Source: Thermotomaculum hydrothermale
GTDB lineage: Bacteria; Acidobacteriota; Holophagae; Thermotomaculales; Thermotomaculaceae
Length of the DNA: 64,000 nucleotides
NCBI RefSeq assembly: GCF_016592575.1
Contig: NZ_AP017470.1
Location: 868,001-932,000 of the forward strand
Reading direction: 5' to 3'
Program-made: the position numbers and the translations under genes
The notes under the pieces: model-generated
What the model was told of the DNA's origin: nothing
Seen by the model: the letters and a program-made list of their open reading frames with translations, nothing else
The model's database searches: none
Shown: piece by piece, positions 8,470-16,936 of the stretch
Numbering within the stretch: the first letter of the stretch is position 1
Layout: every line of letters begins with the position of its first letter

Positions 8470-8688
8470 ATGTTTGGTAAAGAATTTATTTGCCCTGTAT
8501 GCCATAAAAAAATTCCCCCACATGAAGTGGCATTGTTTTTTGGAGGGAAGGATAATTTAATGAAAATTCATATTAAAGACGATTATGTATTGGTACATTT
8601 TGAATGTGTAGAAAAATATAATTCAGTTAGCGAATTGGTAAAGGATATAACAAACGGTGAAGTAGATTTATCTTATTTAGAAGAGTGA
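8470..8688 (+). CDS. Small CxxC...HxxC putative zinc-binding protein
   Basis: A 72-residue protein I do not recognise. It has CPVC at residues 8-11 and HFEC at 43-46, a spacing that suits a single zinc site. A longer frame opens at 8371 inside the symporter gene, but the ATG at 8470 has a near-perfect GGAGGA ribosome site 5 bases upstream, so I take that as the start. It sits 8 bases after the symporter and one base before the sensor kinase gene, so it is part of the run. A role as an accessory to the kinase or as a nucleic-acid binder is possible but not shown. Confidence 0.7.
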   Translation: MFGKEFICPVCHKKIPPHEVALFFGGKDNLMKIHIKDDYVLVHFECVEKYNSVSELVKDITNGEVDLSYLEE

Positions 8689-8689
8689 A

Positions 8690-9937
8690 ATGAAACAAAA
8701 AAACTTTACCCTTTCAATTAAAACACTATATATAATTCTAATTTTAATTTTTCTCATTATAATTTTCTTTCAATTCTATTTTCTTAGAAATGCACAGAGA
8801 AAACTAACTCAAAATTTAATTCTCACGCATTCCGGTAAAAATATCAGTTTTGTAGATAAAAATTCTCTTAAAAATTTAGGAAGAGAAAAACTTAAAAAGT
8901 TAGAAGAGAAAGGAACTATTTTAGAGGGCAATACTCTATATATAAAAAGGAATGGTCAAGTTGTAAAAGTAAATTTAGAAGAAACCATGGTTTTTAAAAT
9001 AGGTAGGAATTTAATTTATCTGAATGTAATATTTGATTTACTCTTAATATGGGTTGCTTTATACTTTTATTTTAAAATTTTTGTAGATATTTCAAGGGCA
9101 AATGCGACAATTGAGCTATCAACAAATGGGAAAATAGTACCTGAAAAAATGCCTGAAGTTGATGTTGAGGGAGTAGATAGAATAATTGAAAACTTTAGAA
9201 CAGTTTATGTAGAATATTTAAAAACTGAAAAAGCTGTACAAAGAAAAACTCATTTTGAAAATTTAGGTCTTGTTTCTTCAAGGATTATTCATGATTTGAA
9301 AAATTCTCTTGCCTATATACTTGTAATGATTTATAAAGCTAATTCTCTTGAACCTAAAAAAGAGGTTAAAGACCTGTTAACCTCGGTTGACATAAAAGTA
9401 AATGAATTGCGCCTTGCTCTGGAAGAGGTTTTAGCTGCTTTAAGAGAGGGTAAGGATTTAAAAATTGAGAATATTGATATTGAGGTGCTTAAAAATGGAT
9501 TTGAAAAGGAATTTAGTCTTCTTACAAAGAGTTTAGGTATAGATTTTAAGCTTGATTTTGATTCAAGTTTATTAGGAAAAACTATATCAGTTAACCCTTT
9601 GTATATTAAAAGTGCAGTAGAAAATTTAGGCTATAATTCCATAAAAGCGGTTGAAAAAAATAAAGACAAAAAAATGGGAATTGAATTTAGCAAGCAGGGT
9701 GAAAATTTAAATATAACAGTATGGGATAACGGAGAAGGGGTTTCAGAGAAAATTAAAGAAAACATCTTTGATACATTTGTTTCAGGAGATGGAAATGGTA
9801 TTGGATTAGGGTTAAATACTGTAAAGGAGTATATGAATAAATTAGGCGGTAAGGTAAGCTTTAAAAAAGAAAATGGGTTAACCAAGTTTATACTCACAGT
9901 GCCTTTCAAAGCTAAAAAAAAGGAGAGGGAGTTATGA
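8690..9937 (+). CDS. Membrane sensor histidine kinase
   Basis: A 415-residue sensor kinase: two membrane spans (about 11-31 and 107-129) flank a small extracytoplasmic region of about 75 residues, followed by a linker, a phosphoacceptor segment SSRIIHDLKNSLAYI with His201, and a HATPase_c domain (N-box NLGYNSIKAVEKN, G1 box DNGEGV, G2 GIGLGLNTVKEYM). Its closest style is the NtrB/ZraS-like kinases with a short HDLKN box. No response regulator lies directly beside it; the nearest receivers are in the two genes at 11.9-13.9 kb of the same run. Its stop codon overlaps the next start (ATGA). Confidence 0.88.
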   Translation: MKQKNFTLSIKTLYIILILIFLIIIFFQFYFLRNAQRKLTQNLILTHSGKNISFVDKNSLKNLGREKLKKLEEKGTILEGNTLYIKRNGQVVKVNLEETMVFKIGRNLIYLNVIFDLLLIWVALYFYFKIFVDISRANATIELSTNGKIVPEKMPEVDVEGVDRIIENFRTVYVEYLKTEKAVQRKTHFENLGLVSSRIIHDLKNSLAYILVMIYKANSLEPKKEVKDLLTSVDIKVNELRLALEEVLAALREGKDLKIENIDIEVLKNGFEKEFSLLTKSLGIDFKLDFDSSLLGKTISVNPLYIKSAVENLGYNSIKAVEKNKDKKMGIEFSKQGENLNITVWDNGEGVSEKIKENIFDTFVSGDGNGIGLGLNTVKEYMNKLGGKVSFKKENGLTKFILTVPFKAKKKEREL

Positions 9938-11475
9938 GAGTTGTTGTTGATTCAATAAGAATGAGGGAAGCAGACAGGTTAACTATTGAGATGTTAAATT
10001 CCAATGGAATAATTCTTATGGAGCATGCAGGAACAGCATGTGTGAGGGAATTAGAAAAAGAATTTGGGAGACGGTTAATAGAAAAAAAAGTACTATGCAT
10101 TGCTGGAAAGGGTAATAATGGAGGAGATGCAATTGTTGTTGCAAGGCAATTAAAATCCAAGGGAGTTAATGTAAAACTAATTCTTCTTGCTAAACCTGAT
10201 GATTATAAAGGCGATGCAAGGTTTCAGCTTGAAATAATCAGGAATTATCCAGTTGAAATAGAGGTAATAGATAAAGACCGGTCTGATGGATTGGAAGTTT
10301 TTAGAAAAAATCTTTCTGAAAGCGATATTGTTGTTGATGGGATTTTTGGTACAGGATTGTCAAAGCCTGTTGAGGGATTTTATAGAAAGATAATAGACGC
10401 TATCAACAATGATTTTAATGGTTTTGTGTTAAGTGTTGACATACCTTCTGGCCTTTTTGCCGATAAATCAACTGATATTTATTCTCATATAAAGGCTAAT
10501 TTAACAGTTACTTTTGGCAAAATTAAGCCCTGTCATGTGCTTTACCCTGCAAGTAAATCCTGTGGTAGGGTTGTTGAAGACTGGATAACAATACCTGATT
10601 TTGTTTTTGAGAAGGTAGGTGAATACTTTTATTTGATAGGAAAGGATGACATAAAACCGTTAAAAAAAGATTTCCCCCCCGATTCTCATAAAGGTACTTT
10701 TGGACACGCTGGAATAATTTCAGGGGAAAAGGGAAAGCTTGGAGCATCTATTTTAGCGTCGTTTGCAGCTCTTAAAAGTGGTTGCGGTTTATCTACCGTT
10801 TATATTGAAGAAAGCGATTATCCGTTTGTATCCTCATTTTATCCAGAAGTAATGTTTTATCTCGCAAAAGTAAAAAACAGCGACGATTTTTTAACAGAAT
10901 TTTTAAATACAAAATCTGCTGTTTTAATCGGGCAGGGGTTAGGTGTTGGTGAGTATCAGAAAAGCCTTGTTAAAAAGGTTATAAAGCTTTTTGACAAACC
11001 TATAGTTTTTGATGCAGATGTTTTTAAAAATTTTACGGTTGACGAATTTGCTGAATATACAAAAGGAAAAGAAATTGTGCTAACCCCTCATCCCGGGGAG
11101 ATGTCCTCTTTTACAGGTTATTCAACAAAAGAAATTCAGGAAAACAGAATTGAGGTTGCAAAAGAAGTTTCTTTAAAAACAGGTGCAGTTGTTGTATTAA
11201 AAGGCTATCAAACAGTGATTGCTAACAGAGAAAAGGTTTTTGTTAATACAACTGGCACAAGTGCATTGGGCACAGCAGGGAGTGGAGATGTTTTAGGTGG
11301 GATAATCACTTCTTTAATTTGCCAGGGTTATAGTTTAATCAATGCGGTACTATTAGGTGTTATTTCCCACGGGCTTGCAGGAGAAATTGCTGAGAATGCA
11401 GAGGGTAGAGAGGGAGTTACCGCAGGCTCTCTAATTGATAAAATTTCGAAAGCTTTAAACTATGGTATTGAATAA
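9934..11475 (+). CDS. nnr: Bifunctional NAD(P)H-hydrate epimerase / ADP-dependent NAD(P)H-hydrate dehydratase
   Basis: Repairs damaged NADH and NADPH. The N-terminal YjeF_N domain (about 1-215, with AGKGNNGGDAIVVARQL and DGIFGTGL) epimerises R- and S-NAD(P)HX. The C-terminal ribokinase-like domain (about 225-510, with DSHKGTFGHAGIISG, LTPHPGEMSSF and GTAGSGDVLGGII) dehydrates S-NAD(P)HX using ADP. 513 residues is the normal length of the fused form. It overlaps the kinase gene by 4 bases and tsaE by 14, and the nnr-tsaE pairing is common in bacteria, which supports both calls. Confidence 0.95.
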   Translation: MRVVVDSIRMREADRLTIEMLNSNGIILMEHAGTACVRELEKEFGRRLIEKKVLCIAGKGNNGGDAIVVARQLKSKGVNVKLILLAKPDDYKGDARFQLEIIRNYPVEIEVIDKDRSDGLEVFRKNLSESDIVVDGIFGTGLSKPVEGFYRKIIDAINNDFNGFVLSVDIPSGLFADKSTDIYSHIKANLTVTFGKIKPCHVLYPASKSCGRVVEDWITIPDFVFEKVGEYFYLIGKDDIKPLKKDFPPDSHKGTFGHAGIISGEKGKLGASILASFAALKSGCGLSTVYIEESDYPFVSSFYPEVMFYLAKVKNSDDFLTEFLNTKSAVLIGQGLGVGEYQKSLVKKVIKLFDKPIVFDADVFKNFTVDEFAEYTKGKEIVLTPHPGEMSSFTGYSTKEIQENRIEVAKEVSLKTGAVVVLKGYQTVIANREKVFVNTTGTSALGTAGSGDVLGGIITSLICQGYSLINAVLLGVISHGLAGEIAENAEGREGVTAGSLIDKISKALNYGIE

Positions 11476-11917
11476 ATTAAAATTTATATCCAATAGTGTG
11501 GAAGAAACGTACAATATAGCAAAAAAGGGAATAGCTCCTTTTGTTAAAAAAGGGGATATTGTTATCCTTGATGGAGAGTTAGGTGCTGGTAAAACAACAT
11601 TTGTAAGGGGATTTGTGGAATTTTTCGGAATAAATCCAGAATATGTTTCAAGCCCAACATTCACCTTAATCAATATTTACAAGGGTGGAGAAATTGATAT
11701 CTTCCATGTGGATTTTTATAGAATTTTAGAGGGTAATGATGTTTTTTTTGATGAATTGATAGAGTTGCAAGACAATGGCATTACAGTGATAGAGTGGGGG
11801 AAAAAGTTTGTTGATGAGTTAAAAGAATATTGCGAAGGAAACATTTATGTTTTGCAAATAAAAAAATCAGAGGAATTTACAAGGGAGTTAACATTTGAAA
11901 AGTATACTGATAATTGA
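11462..11917 (+). CDS. tsaE: tRNA threonylcarbamoyladenosine biosynthesis ATPase TsaE
   Basis: ATPase that drives the TsaB-TsaD-TsaE complex making t6A at position 37 of ANN-decoding tRNAs. 151 residues is typical. The P-loop reads LDGELGAGKTTFVRG, the family segment SSPTFTLINIY follows, then HVDFYR and VIEWGKKF. The ATG at 11462 lies within the end of nnr, so the gene is translationally coupled. No tsaB or tsaD is in the window. Confidence 0.95.
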   Translation: MVLNKLKFISNSVEETYNIAKKGIAPFVKKGDIVILDGELGAGKTTFVRGFVEFFGINPEYVSSPTFTLINIYKGGEIDIFHVDFYRILEGNDVFFDELIELQDNGITVIEWGKKFVDELKEYCEGNIYVLQIKKSEEFTRELTFEKYTDN

Positions 11918-13142
11918 CGACTCAAAACCAATCAGAGATTTTATTTACAATGAGATTTCTTCTTTAGTTTGTAATAAATGTAAAATATTTCAAGCAGAAA
12001 ATGGCCTTGCAGGGATAAAGATTGCCGAGAAAGAAAAGCCTGACATTATTTTCATTGATGTTGTAATGCCTCTTTTAAATGGATATGCAACGGCAATTAG
12101 GCTAAAAAACATGGAAGGGCTGGAGAAATCGGTTTTAATAGCAATGACCTCTGAAACAGATACGGATGTTGAGAAAAAAATGCTCACAATTTGTCAGGAT
12201 TTTGTTTCAAAACCTATAAATAAATTAGCTTTAAAAAAGATTGTTAAAAAATACCTAAAACAAGAAAAACTTGATAAAAGAAATTCTGTGGATATTGACT
12301 CTTTTGACGCAATAACAAATGAGATTGTAATGGATTTGCAGGAAAAGGTTGAAGAGTTAACAAAATTAAACAAGGAATTGGAGCAGAAAAGCAGGACAAT
12401 TAACAGTCTTTATGTTGAGGCTGATAGGGCAAAGCTTAAATTAGAGGCTCTTATAAAATTTAGAGAAGATTTTCTTGATTTTATCTTTCACGAAATAAAA
12501 GGGCCATTGTCATCAATTTTAGGAAATTCTGAGATTCTTCAAATGAAATTTTTTGCTGAGTTAGGGTTTGAAGGTAACAAATTGTTAGACAATATTGTTA
12601 ATTCAAGTTTAAGAATTAAGAAATTAATGGATCAGGTAGCAAGGTTTAACAGTTTTGATTTTAATATAAAAGGCAAGAGGTTTATTATATTGTCAAAGGC
12701 AATTGATGAAGTGTTATTAAGGTATAATGAATTTATTAAAGAAAAGAGTTTAAAGGTTAGTTTTAACTGCCCTGAACCTATAAAGATAAAGATAAATAGA
12801 GAATTTTTGGTTGAAATCATTGACCCGATTATTAGAAATGCCATTATATTTAATAAAGAAAACGGTATGATAAATATTTTCTGTAGCAGAGAAGAGGGGT
12901 ATATTTTAATAGAAGTTGCAGATACTGGTATTGGTATGGATGACAAACAGCTTGAGCAGGCTTTTGTCCCTTTTGTTCAGTTTATTGATGTTGAACATTA
13001 CAAAACACATAGTTTGAAAGGGCTTGGATTAGGACTTGCAATGTGTAAGAAGCTTGTAGAAATGATAAATGGGGAACTGTCAATTGAAAGCAAAAAAGGT
13101 GAAGGAACAAAGGTTAAAATTTTGATTCCGGAGAGGGTATGA
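11895..13142 (+). CDS. Hybrid receiver-histidine kinase (REC-HisKA-HATPase), TTG start
   Basis: A soluble signalling protein of 415 residues with an N-terminal receiver (acidic pair in LIIDDSKP, phosphoacceptor Asp55 in IIFIDVVMP, conserved Lys in FVSKP), a coiled coil at about 148-185, a HisKA segment FIFHEIKGPLSSILG with His199, and a HATPase_c domain (EVADTGIGMD, GLGLGLAMCKKLVEMINGEL). It has no membrane span, so it acts downstream of another input, perhaps the kinase at 8.7 kb. The start appears to be TTG at 11895, seven bases after AGGGAG, overlapping tsaE by 23 bases. The next gene overlaps by 4 bases. Confidence 0.88.
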   Translation: MKSILIIDDSKPIRDFIYNEISSLVCNKCKIFQAENGLAGIKIAEKEKPDIIFIDVVMPLLNGYATAIRLKNMEGLEKSVLIAMTSETDTDVEKKMLTICQDFVSKPINKLALKKIVKKYLKQEKLDKRNSVDIDSFDAITNEIVMDLQEKVEELTKLNKELEQKSRTINSLYVEADRAKLKLEALIKFREDFLDFIFHEIKGPLSSILGNSEILQMKFFAELGFEGNKLLDNIVNSSLRIKKLMDQVARFNSFDFNIKGKRFIILSKAIDEVLLRYNEFIKEKSLKVSFNCPEPIKIKINREFLVEIIDPIIRNAIIFNKENGMINIFCSREEGYILIEVADTGIGMDDKQLEQAFVPFVQFIDVEHYKTHSLKGLGLGLAMCKKLVEMINGELSIESKKGEGTKVKILIPERV

Positions 13143-13885
13143 AAAAGAAGTTGTTAAATGCTATAAAAATTTACATTAAATATGCCTATCCAGAAGGGAA
13201 CATACCTGAAAGGATTAAAAAAATTGTTGAAGAAATTGAGAGATCAGAAAATAATCTCTTTACTCTTCCTTTTTTTGAGAAGGTTGATGCCAATGTTTTT
13301 GCTTTAAGATTGGGGAATATATTTTATCCTCACATGAAACTTGTGGTTAAAAACGAAGATGGGGAATTACTTTTTAATGTTGATACCCATGATTCTCCTG
13401 AGAGAATTCCGCCAACCCTTCCAGGCTATGAAAAGTTTAAAAAGGTAATTGAATTTAATAAAAATGTTAAAAAAAGGATTATGAATGAATTATACAATAA
13501 ATCAGGAATTACTGTTGAATCCAATGGCGATAACACAGTGGTCTTTCTTGACGATGAAGAGTTTATTCTTGATATTTTTAAAAACCTTTCCCAGTGTTTA
13601 GGAGTAAGGGCAAAAACATATAAAAATGGGAATAACCTGTTAAGAGACATTGAGCAATCAAAATTAAAACCATGTATTTGTTTTGTGGATATAATGATGC
13701 CTGAAATTAGCGGGTATGATTTTGTGAAAAAATTAAGGGAAAAGAAAATAAAAAAATTCCCTGTTGTTTTTACAACAGGGGTAAATCCCTCAAAATTAAA
13801 AAAAGATTTATGCGATGACTATTTGTTAAAGCCTGTATCTTTGAAAGATATTGAAAGCAAACTTAAAAAGTTTAAACTACTTTAA
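13139..13885 (+). CDS. Uncharacterised N-terminal domain fused to C-terminal receiver domain
   Basis: 248 residues. The C-terminal half (about 130-248) is a receiver: VVFLDDEEFI, phosphoacceptor Asp184 in CFVDIMMPEISGYDF, Thr in VVFTTG and Lys in YLLKPVSL. The first 115 residues form an unnamed domain with a conserved-looking core, ALRLGNIFYPHMKLVV followed by VDTHD and a Pro-rich turn; I recall similar stand-alone hypothetical proteins but cannot name the family. There is no DNA-binding output domain. It overlaps the hybrid kinase by 4 bases, so it is the likely phosphate partner. Its 3' end overlaps the convergent Ptb-like gene by 14 bases. Confidence 0.75.
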   Translation: MKKKLLNAIKIYIKYAYPEGNIPERIKKIVEEIERSENNLFTLPFFEKVDANVFALRLGNIFYPHMKLVVKNEDGELLFNVDTHDSPERIPPTLPGYEKFKKVIEFNKNVKKRIMNELYNKSGITVESNGDNTVVFLDDEEFILDIFKNLSQCLGVRAKTYKNGNNLLRDIEQSKLKPCICFVDIMMPEISGYDFVKKLREKKIKKFPVVFTTGVNPSKLKKDLCDDYLLKPVSLKDIESKLKKFKLL

Positions 13886-14471
13886 AAACCTCTTCCCCGT
13901 CAGTTAAAAAGATTTCTGTTTTTGCTTTCCCGCTGAAATCCAATCCGTCAACAATACCTCTTGCAATGCTTCCCCTATGGCACACAAGGGCATTTGCCTT
14001 CCCTGCAACATCAGTTAAAACTTTCTTTTCTTTTGCAGCCTTTTCCGAGAGGGCAACATCCATGGATAGAGGACCTTCAACAAAGACACCCTTTCCAAAC
14101 TGCCCCCTTTTCCCCATTGCTTCAACCACAGCGCCGTAAACAGATGATTCCATATTAAGGTTAACAAGTTCAACAGCAGACACAACTGCAACTTTAACCT
14201 CTTCAATCCCTGAAAACTTTGCAACTGCAATTGTATTTGATACAAGTTTTGGGAATTGCTTTAAAGATGGTTGAATATTAATGTAAGGGTCTGAAACAAA
14301 AAATGTTTTTCCATCAATTTCAATTTTGGCAACAGTTGAAAAAGTTTTTTTATACTCTTTTGATAATTCTTTAAAAAGATTTGCGATTTCAAGAGAAAAA
14401 TCTATTTTTAACTCTCTATTTTTTTCTATACCTGAATAAAAGTTTTCAAAAAACTCTCTTATACTATTCAT
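13872..14471 (-). CDS. Half-size phosphate acyltransferase (PTA/PTB)-like protein
   Basis: A 199-residue relative of phosphotransbutyrylase. From about residue 58 it follows the central part of the PTA_PTB fold: FFVSDPYINIQPSL, VAVVSAVELVNLNMESS, GKRGQFGKGVFVEGPLSMD and VAGKANALVC. It lacks the family's N-terminal CoA/phosphate region and the C-terminal TSRADS-type segment. The 282-residue Ptb just upstream has those parts but lacks the GPLSLD-type segment. The start codon overlaps the upstream stop (TAATG), so the two should be made in equal amounts. I infer a second subunit; a decayed duplicate is the alternative, but the frame is intact. Confidence 0.75.
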   Translation of the reverse strand: MNSIREFFENFYSGIEKNRELKIDFSLEIANLFKELSKEYKKTFSTVAKIEIDGKTFFVSDPYINIQPSLKQFPKLVSNTIAVAKFSGIEEVKVAVVSAVELVNLNMESSVYGAVVEAMGKRGQFGKGVFVEGPLSMDVALSEKAAKEKKVLTDVAGKANALVCHRGSIARGIVDGLDFSGKAKTEIFLTDGEEVFKVV

Positions 14472-15319
14472 TATTCCCCCCTGTTTGCAAAGATAGCCCC
14501 TAACGCAAGGGAAGCTGCTTTGTTTTTTTCAGTATCAGACCTTGAAACAAGGCAAATCGGTACCTTTGTTCCGGCGATAATTCCAGCAAAAACAGTATCG
14601 GTAAAAAGGGTAAAAGCCTTTGTAACAATGTTGCACTCTTCAATTGCATTAACAATTAAACCGTCGTGATTTTTGAAAGCTTCTCCTGGTTCAAGTGCTT
14701 TGTGAACAGTAACTTCTGGATACTTTTCCTTAATGGTTTCAATTATTTCTAAATTCTCTTCTTCAAAAAAATCTCTGTACGGTGATATAAAACCAAATGA
14801 GGGATTTTTTACTCCAAGGGAGAAGGCTACAGAGATTAAGTTTTCAATTATGGCTACCTTTTGTTCTTTATTCGGTTTTTCAACAATTCCCCCGTCTGTA
14901 TAGAAGAAAAGCCTGTCTCTTTTCGGAATGTCCAAAACTGCAACATGGGAGATAACATCCCTCTCTTTGAGGCTTTTTTCCTTAAATACAGCCTTTAAAA
15001 GGGTTGAGGTTTTAATAAATCCCTTCATTAAGAAATGGGCTTTTTTTTCTAAAATTAAATTTACGCATATTTTAGCCGCTTCTTTTTCATTATCTATGTC
15101 AATAATATTTAAGCCTGACAGAGAAAAATTTTGTTCTGAAGCAATTTCTTCCATTTCATTTTTATTCCCAACCAAGATTGCGTCAACAATTCCCTCCCTT
15201 ACGCTTTTCACAACAGCCTTAAGCACGCTACTTTCATTTGCCATTGCAACTGCAACTGTTTTGTTTCCCTTTTGTTTTTTTGCTGTTTCAATTAAAGAGT
15301 TGTAATTTTTTATAACCAT
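14471..15319 (-). CDS. ptb: Phosphate butyryltransferase-like protein
   Basis: Swaps CoA for phosphate on butyryl-CoA or branched acyl-CoA, giving the acyl phosphate used by Buk. 282 residues. The N-terminal half matches the family well (AVAMANESSVLKAVVKSV, DAILVGNK, HFLMKGFIKTSTLLKAVF, ISHVAVLDIPKRDRLFFYTDGGI), and the C-terminus has VPICLVSRSDTEKNKAAS. The middle is unusual: where other Ptb proteins have a GPLALDNA-like motif, this one has an unrelated stretch (about 195-235). That motif occurs instead in the coupled downstream gene. It is the second gene of a buk-ptb-ptb' unit, 10 bases after buk. Confidence 0.85.
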   Translation of the reverse strand: MVIKNYNSLIETAKKQKGNKTVAVAMANESSVLKAVVKSVREGIVDAILVGNKNEMEEIASEQNFSLSGLNIIDIDNEKEAAKICVNLILEKKAHFLMKGFIKTSTLLKAVFKEKSLKERDVISHVAVLDIPKRDRLFFYTDGGIVEKPNKEQKVAIIENLISVAFSLGVKNPSFGFISPYRDFFEEENLEIIETIKEKYPEVTVHKALEPGEAFKNHDGLIVNAIEECNIVTKAFTLFTDTVFAGIIAGTKVPICLVSRSDTEKNKAASLALGAIFANRGE

Positions 15320-15329
15320 TTTTATCTCC

Positions 15330-16397
15330 TTAACTATATTCCTTTATTTCAGTTTCTCCTTTTACAGCAAGAAAGGCTGCTTCTGCAAGTGCCTGCATTT
15401 CACCTTCGCCGGGATAAACCCTAATTTTTCCTAAAAAGGATATATACTCTTTTAAATCGGAAATAAATTTTTCAGAGTGTGCAATTCCGCCTGTAATTAA
15501 TATTGCTTCAAAATTACCCTTTAAGGCTGCAGCCTCTCTTCCAATCTCCTTTGCCACCTGAAAAACAAAGGTTCTGTAAATTAAATCAGCTTCTTTGTCT
15601 CCATTTTCAATTTTTTTCAAAACCTCTCTCAAATCTGCTGTACCTAAATACCCCTGAAATCCACTGTTTACAGAAAAGTCTTTTTCAATCTCCTCTTTGG
15701 ATTTTTCAGAAAAGCATAAATTAATTACTCCATTTAATGGAAGGGTGCCAGCCCTTGTTGGAGAAAATGGGCCTTCCCCCAATAAACCGTCGTTTACATC
15801 CCTTATCTTTCCCCCTTCAAGGGCGCATATTGATATTCCCCCGCCTATGTGGGCAACAACATAATTAACATCTTCAAGCTTTTTGTTTAAACTCTTTGCA
15901 TCCCTTCTTGCCGTTGCTTTAATGTTCAATGCGTGAGAGCGGCACTTTCTTACAATGCCAGGGAATCCTGAAACCCTGGATATATCCCAGAAATTGTCAA
16001 CTGTAACAGGGTCTGCTATAAAAGACGGTACATTGAATTCCTTTGCAAGTTTGTGAGCAATCATTGAACCTAAATTGCTTGCATGGTTTGAATACTTACA
16101 GGATTTTGCATCCTCAAGAATTTTATCATTAATTCTGTAAACTCCACCTTCCACCGGTTTTAACGGGCAGCCCCTTCCCATAACAGCCACAAGGTTATAC
16201 TTTTCTCTATCAAAGTTTTCAAGAAAGAATTTCTCCACCTCTTTGAACCTTAAATCAAACTGCTCTGAAACAAGTTTGAACTTTTTTAACTCTTCAAAAT
16301 CGTGGGATATATTTTCTTCCTTAATCGCGCCTTTTTCTGAAAAAATTGCAACCTTAGTTGAGGTTGAACCCGGGTTTATAACAAAAACAACATCCAT
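15330..16397 (-). CDS. buk: Butyrate kinase (branched-chain fatty-acid kinase)
   Basis: Transfers phosphate from butyryl phosphate to ADP, yielding ATP and the free acid. 355 residues, the usual length, of the acetate/sugar kinase fold: phosphate-1 motif FVINPGSTSTKVAIF at the N-terminus, then GRGCPLKPVEGG, HALNIKATARR, VVAHIGGGISICAL, and the adenosine segment ILITGGIAHS. It leads the minus-strand unit with the two Ptb-like genes. The unit recovers ATP from fatty acid or branched amino-acid breakdown. The true substrate (butyrate, isobutyrate or isovalerate) cannot be read from sequence. Confidence 0.94.
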   Translation of the reverse strand: MDVVFVINPGSTSTKVAIFSEKGAIKEENISHDFEELKKFKLVSEQFDLRFKEVEKFFLENFDREKYNLVAVMGRGCPLKPVEGGVYRINDKILEDAKSCKYSNHASNLGSMIAHKLAKEFNVPSFIADPVTVDNFWDISRVSGFPGIVRKCRSHALNIKATARRDAKSLNKKLEDVNYVVAHIGGGISICALEGGKIRDVNDGLLGEGPFSPTRAGTLPLNGVINLCFSEKSKEEIEKDFSVNSGFQGYLGTADLREVLKKIENGDKEADLIYRTFVFQVAKEIGREAAALKGNFEAILITGGIAHSEKFISDLKEYISFLGKIRVYPGEGEMQALAEAAFLAVKGETEIKEYS

Positions 16398-16587
16398 AAA
16401 GCCTTCCCCCTATTATTTTTTACAAATTTAGTTTAACTTTTTAAAAAAAGTTTTCAAGTTAATATGTGGAGATTACACCCTAAAAATCAGGTTAAAATTA
16501 GTTTTGCTTCACCATTTCCTTTGCTATTTACCAAATTGACATCTTTTTATATACTTAAAGCGATTGAAAATTTTATAGGAGGTTGGT

Positions 16588-16932
16588 ATGGATTGTATTT
16601 TTTGCAAGATTGCAAATAAAGAGATTCCTTCAAGCATTGTTTTTGAAAACGACAGGGTAATTGCATTCAGAGATATTAACCCTGTTGCCCCGGTGCACAT
16701 ACTTGTTATTCCTAAAAACCATGTTGAGTCTGTTCAGCACTTAAATGAAGAGCATTACGATGATTTAAAAGAGATTTTTAAGGCTATTAAAGAGATTGCA
16801 GTTAAAGAGGGGATTGATAAAACAGGTTACAGGGTTATTTCAAACTATGGTAAAGACGGGGGGCAGGAGGTTAATCACCTTCATTTCCACATATTAGGCG
16901 GTGAAACAATAGGGAAATTAAGGTGCAAATAA
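16588..16932 (+). CDS. HIT-family nucleotide-binding protein (HinT-like)
   Basis: A 114-residue histidine-triad protein. The N-terminus MDCIFCKIANKEIPSSIVFEN and the C-terminal active-site HLHFHILGG (His-x-His-x-His) are the family hallmarks; HinT enzymes cleave AMP from phosphoramidates and aminoacyl-adenylates. It ends earlier than many HinT proteins (IGKLRCK), but the catalytic triad is complete. A strong AGGAGG site precedes the ATG. It is 4 bases upstream of der and likely in the same transcript. Confidence 0.92.
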   Translation: MDCIFCKIANKEIPSSIVFENDRVIAFRDINPVAPVHILVIPKNHVESVQHLNEEHYDDLKEIFKAIKEIAVKEGIDKTGYRVISNYGKDGGQEVNHLHFHILGGETIGKLRCK

Positions 16933-16936
16933 TTCT

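Noticed and set aside
14015-14245. Several leucine-rich frames opposite real genes (for example here and at 827-1060 or 4595-4825)
   Set aside because: Alternate-frame shadows of well-supported genes, with no ribosome sites or recognisable domains.
16430-16460. Hairpin AACTTTTT/AAAAAGTT upstream of buk
   Set aside because: Pure A/T stem expected by chance in such sequence and not placed as a terminator of any gene here.
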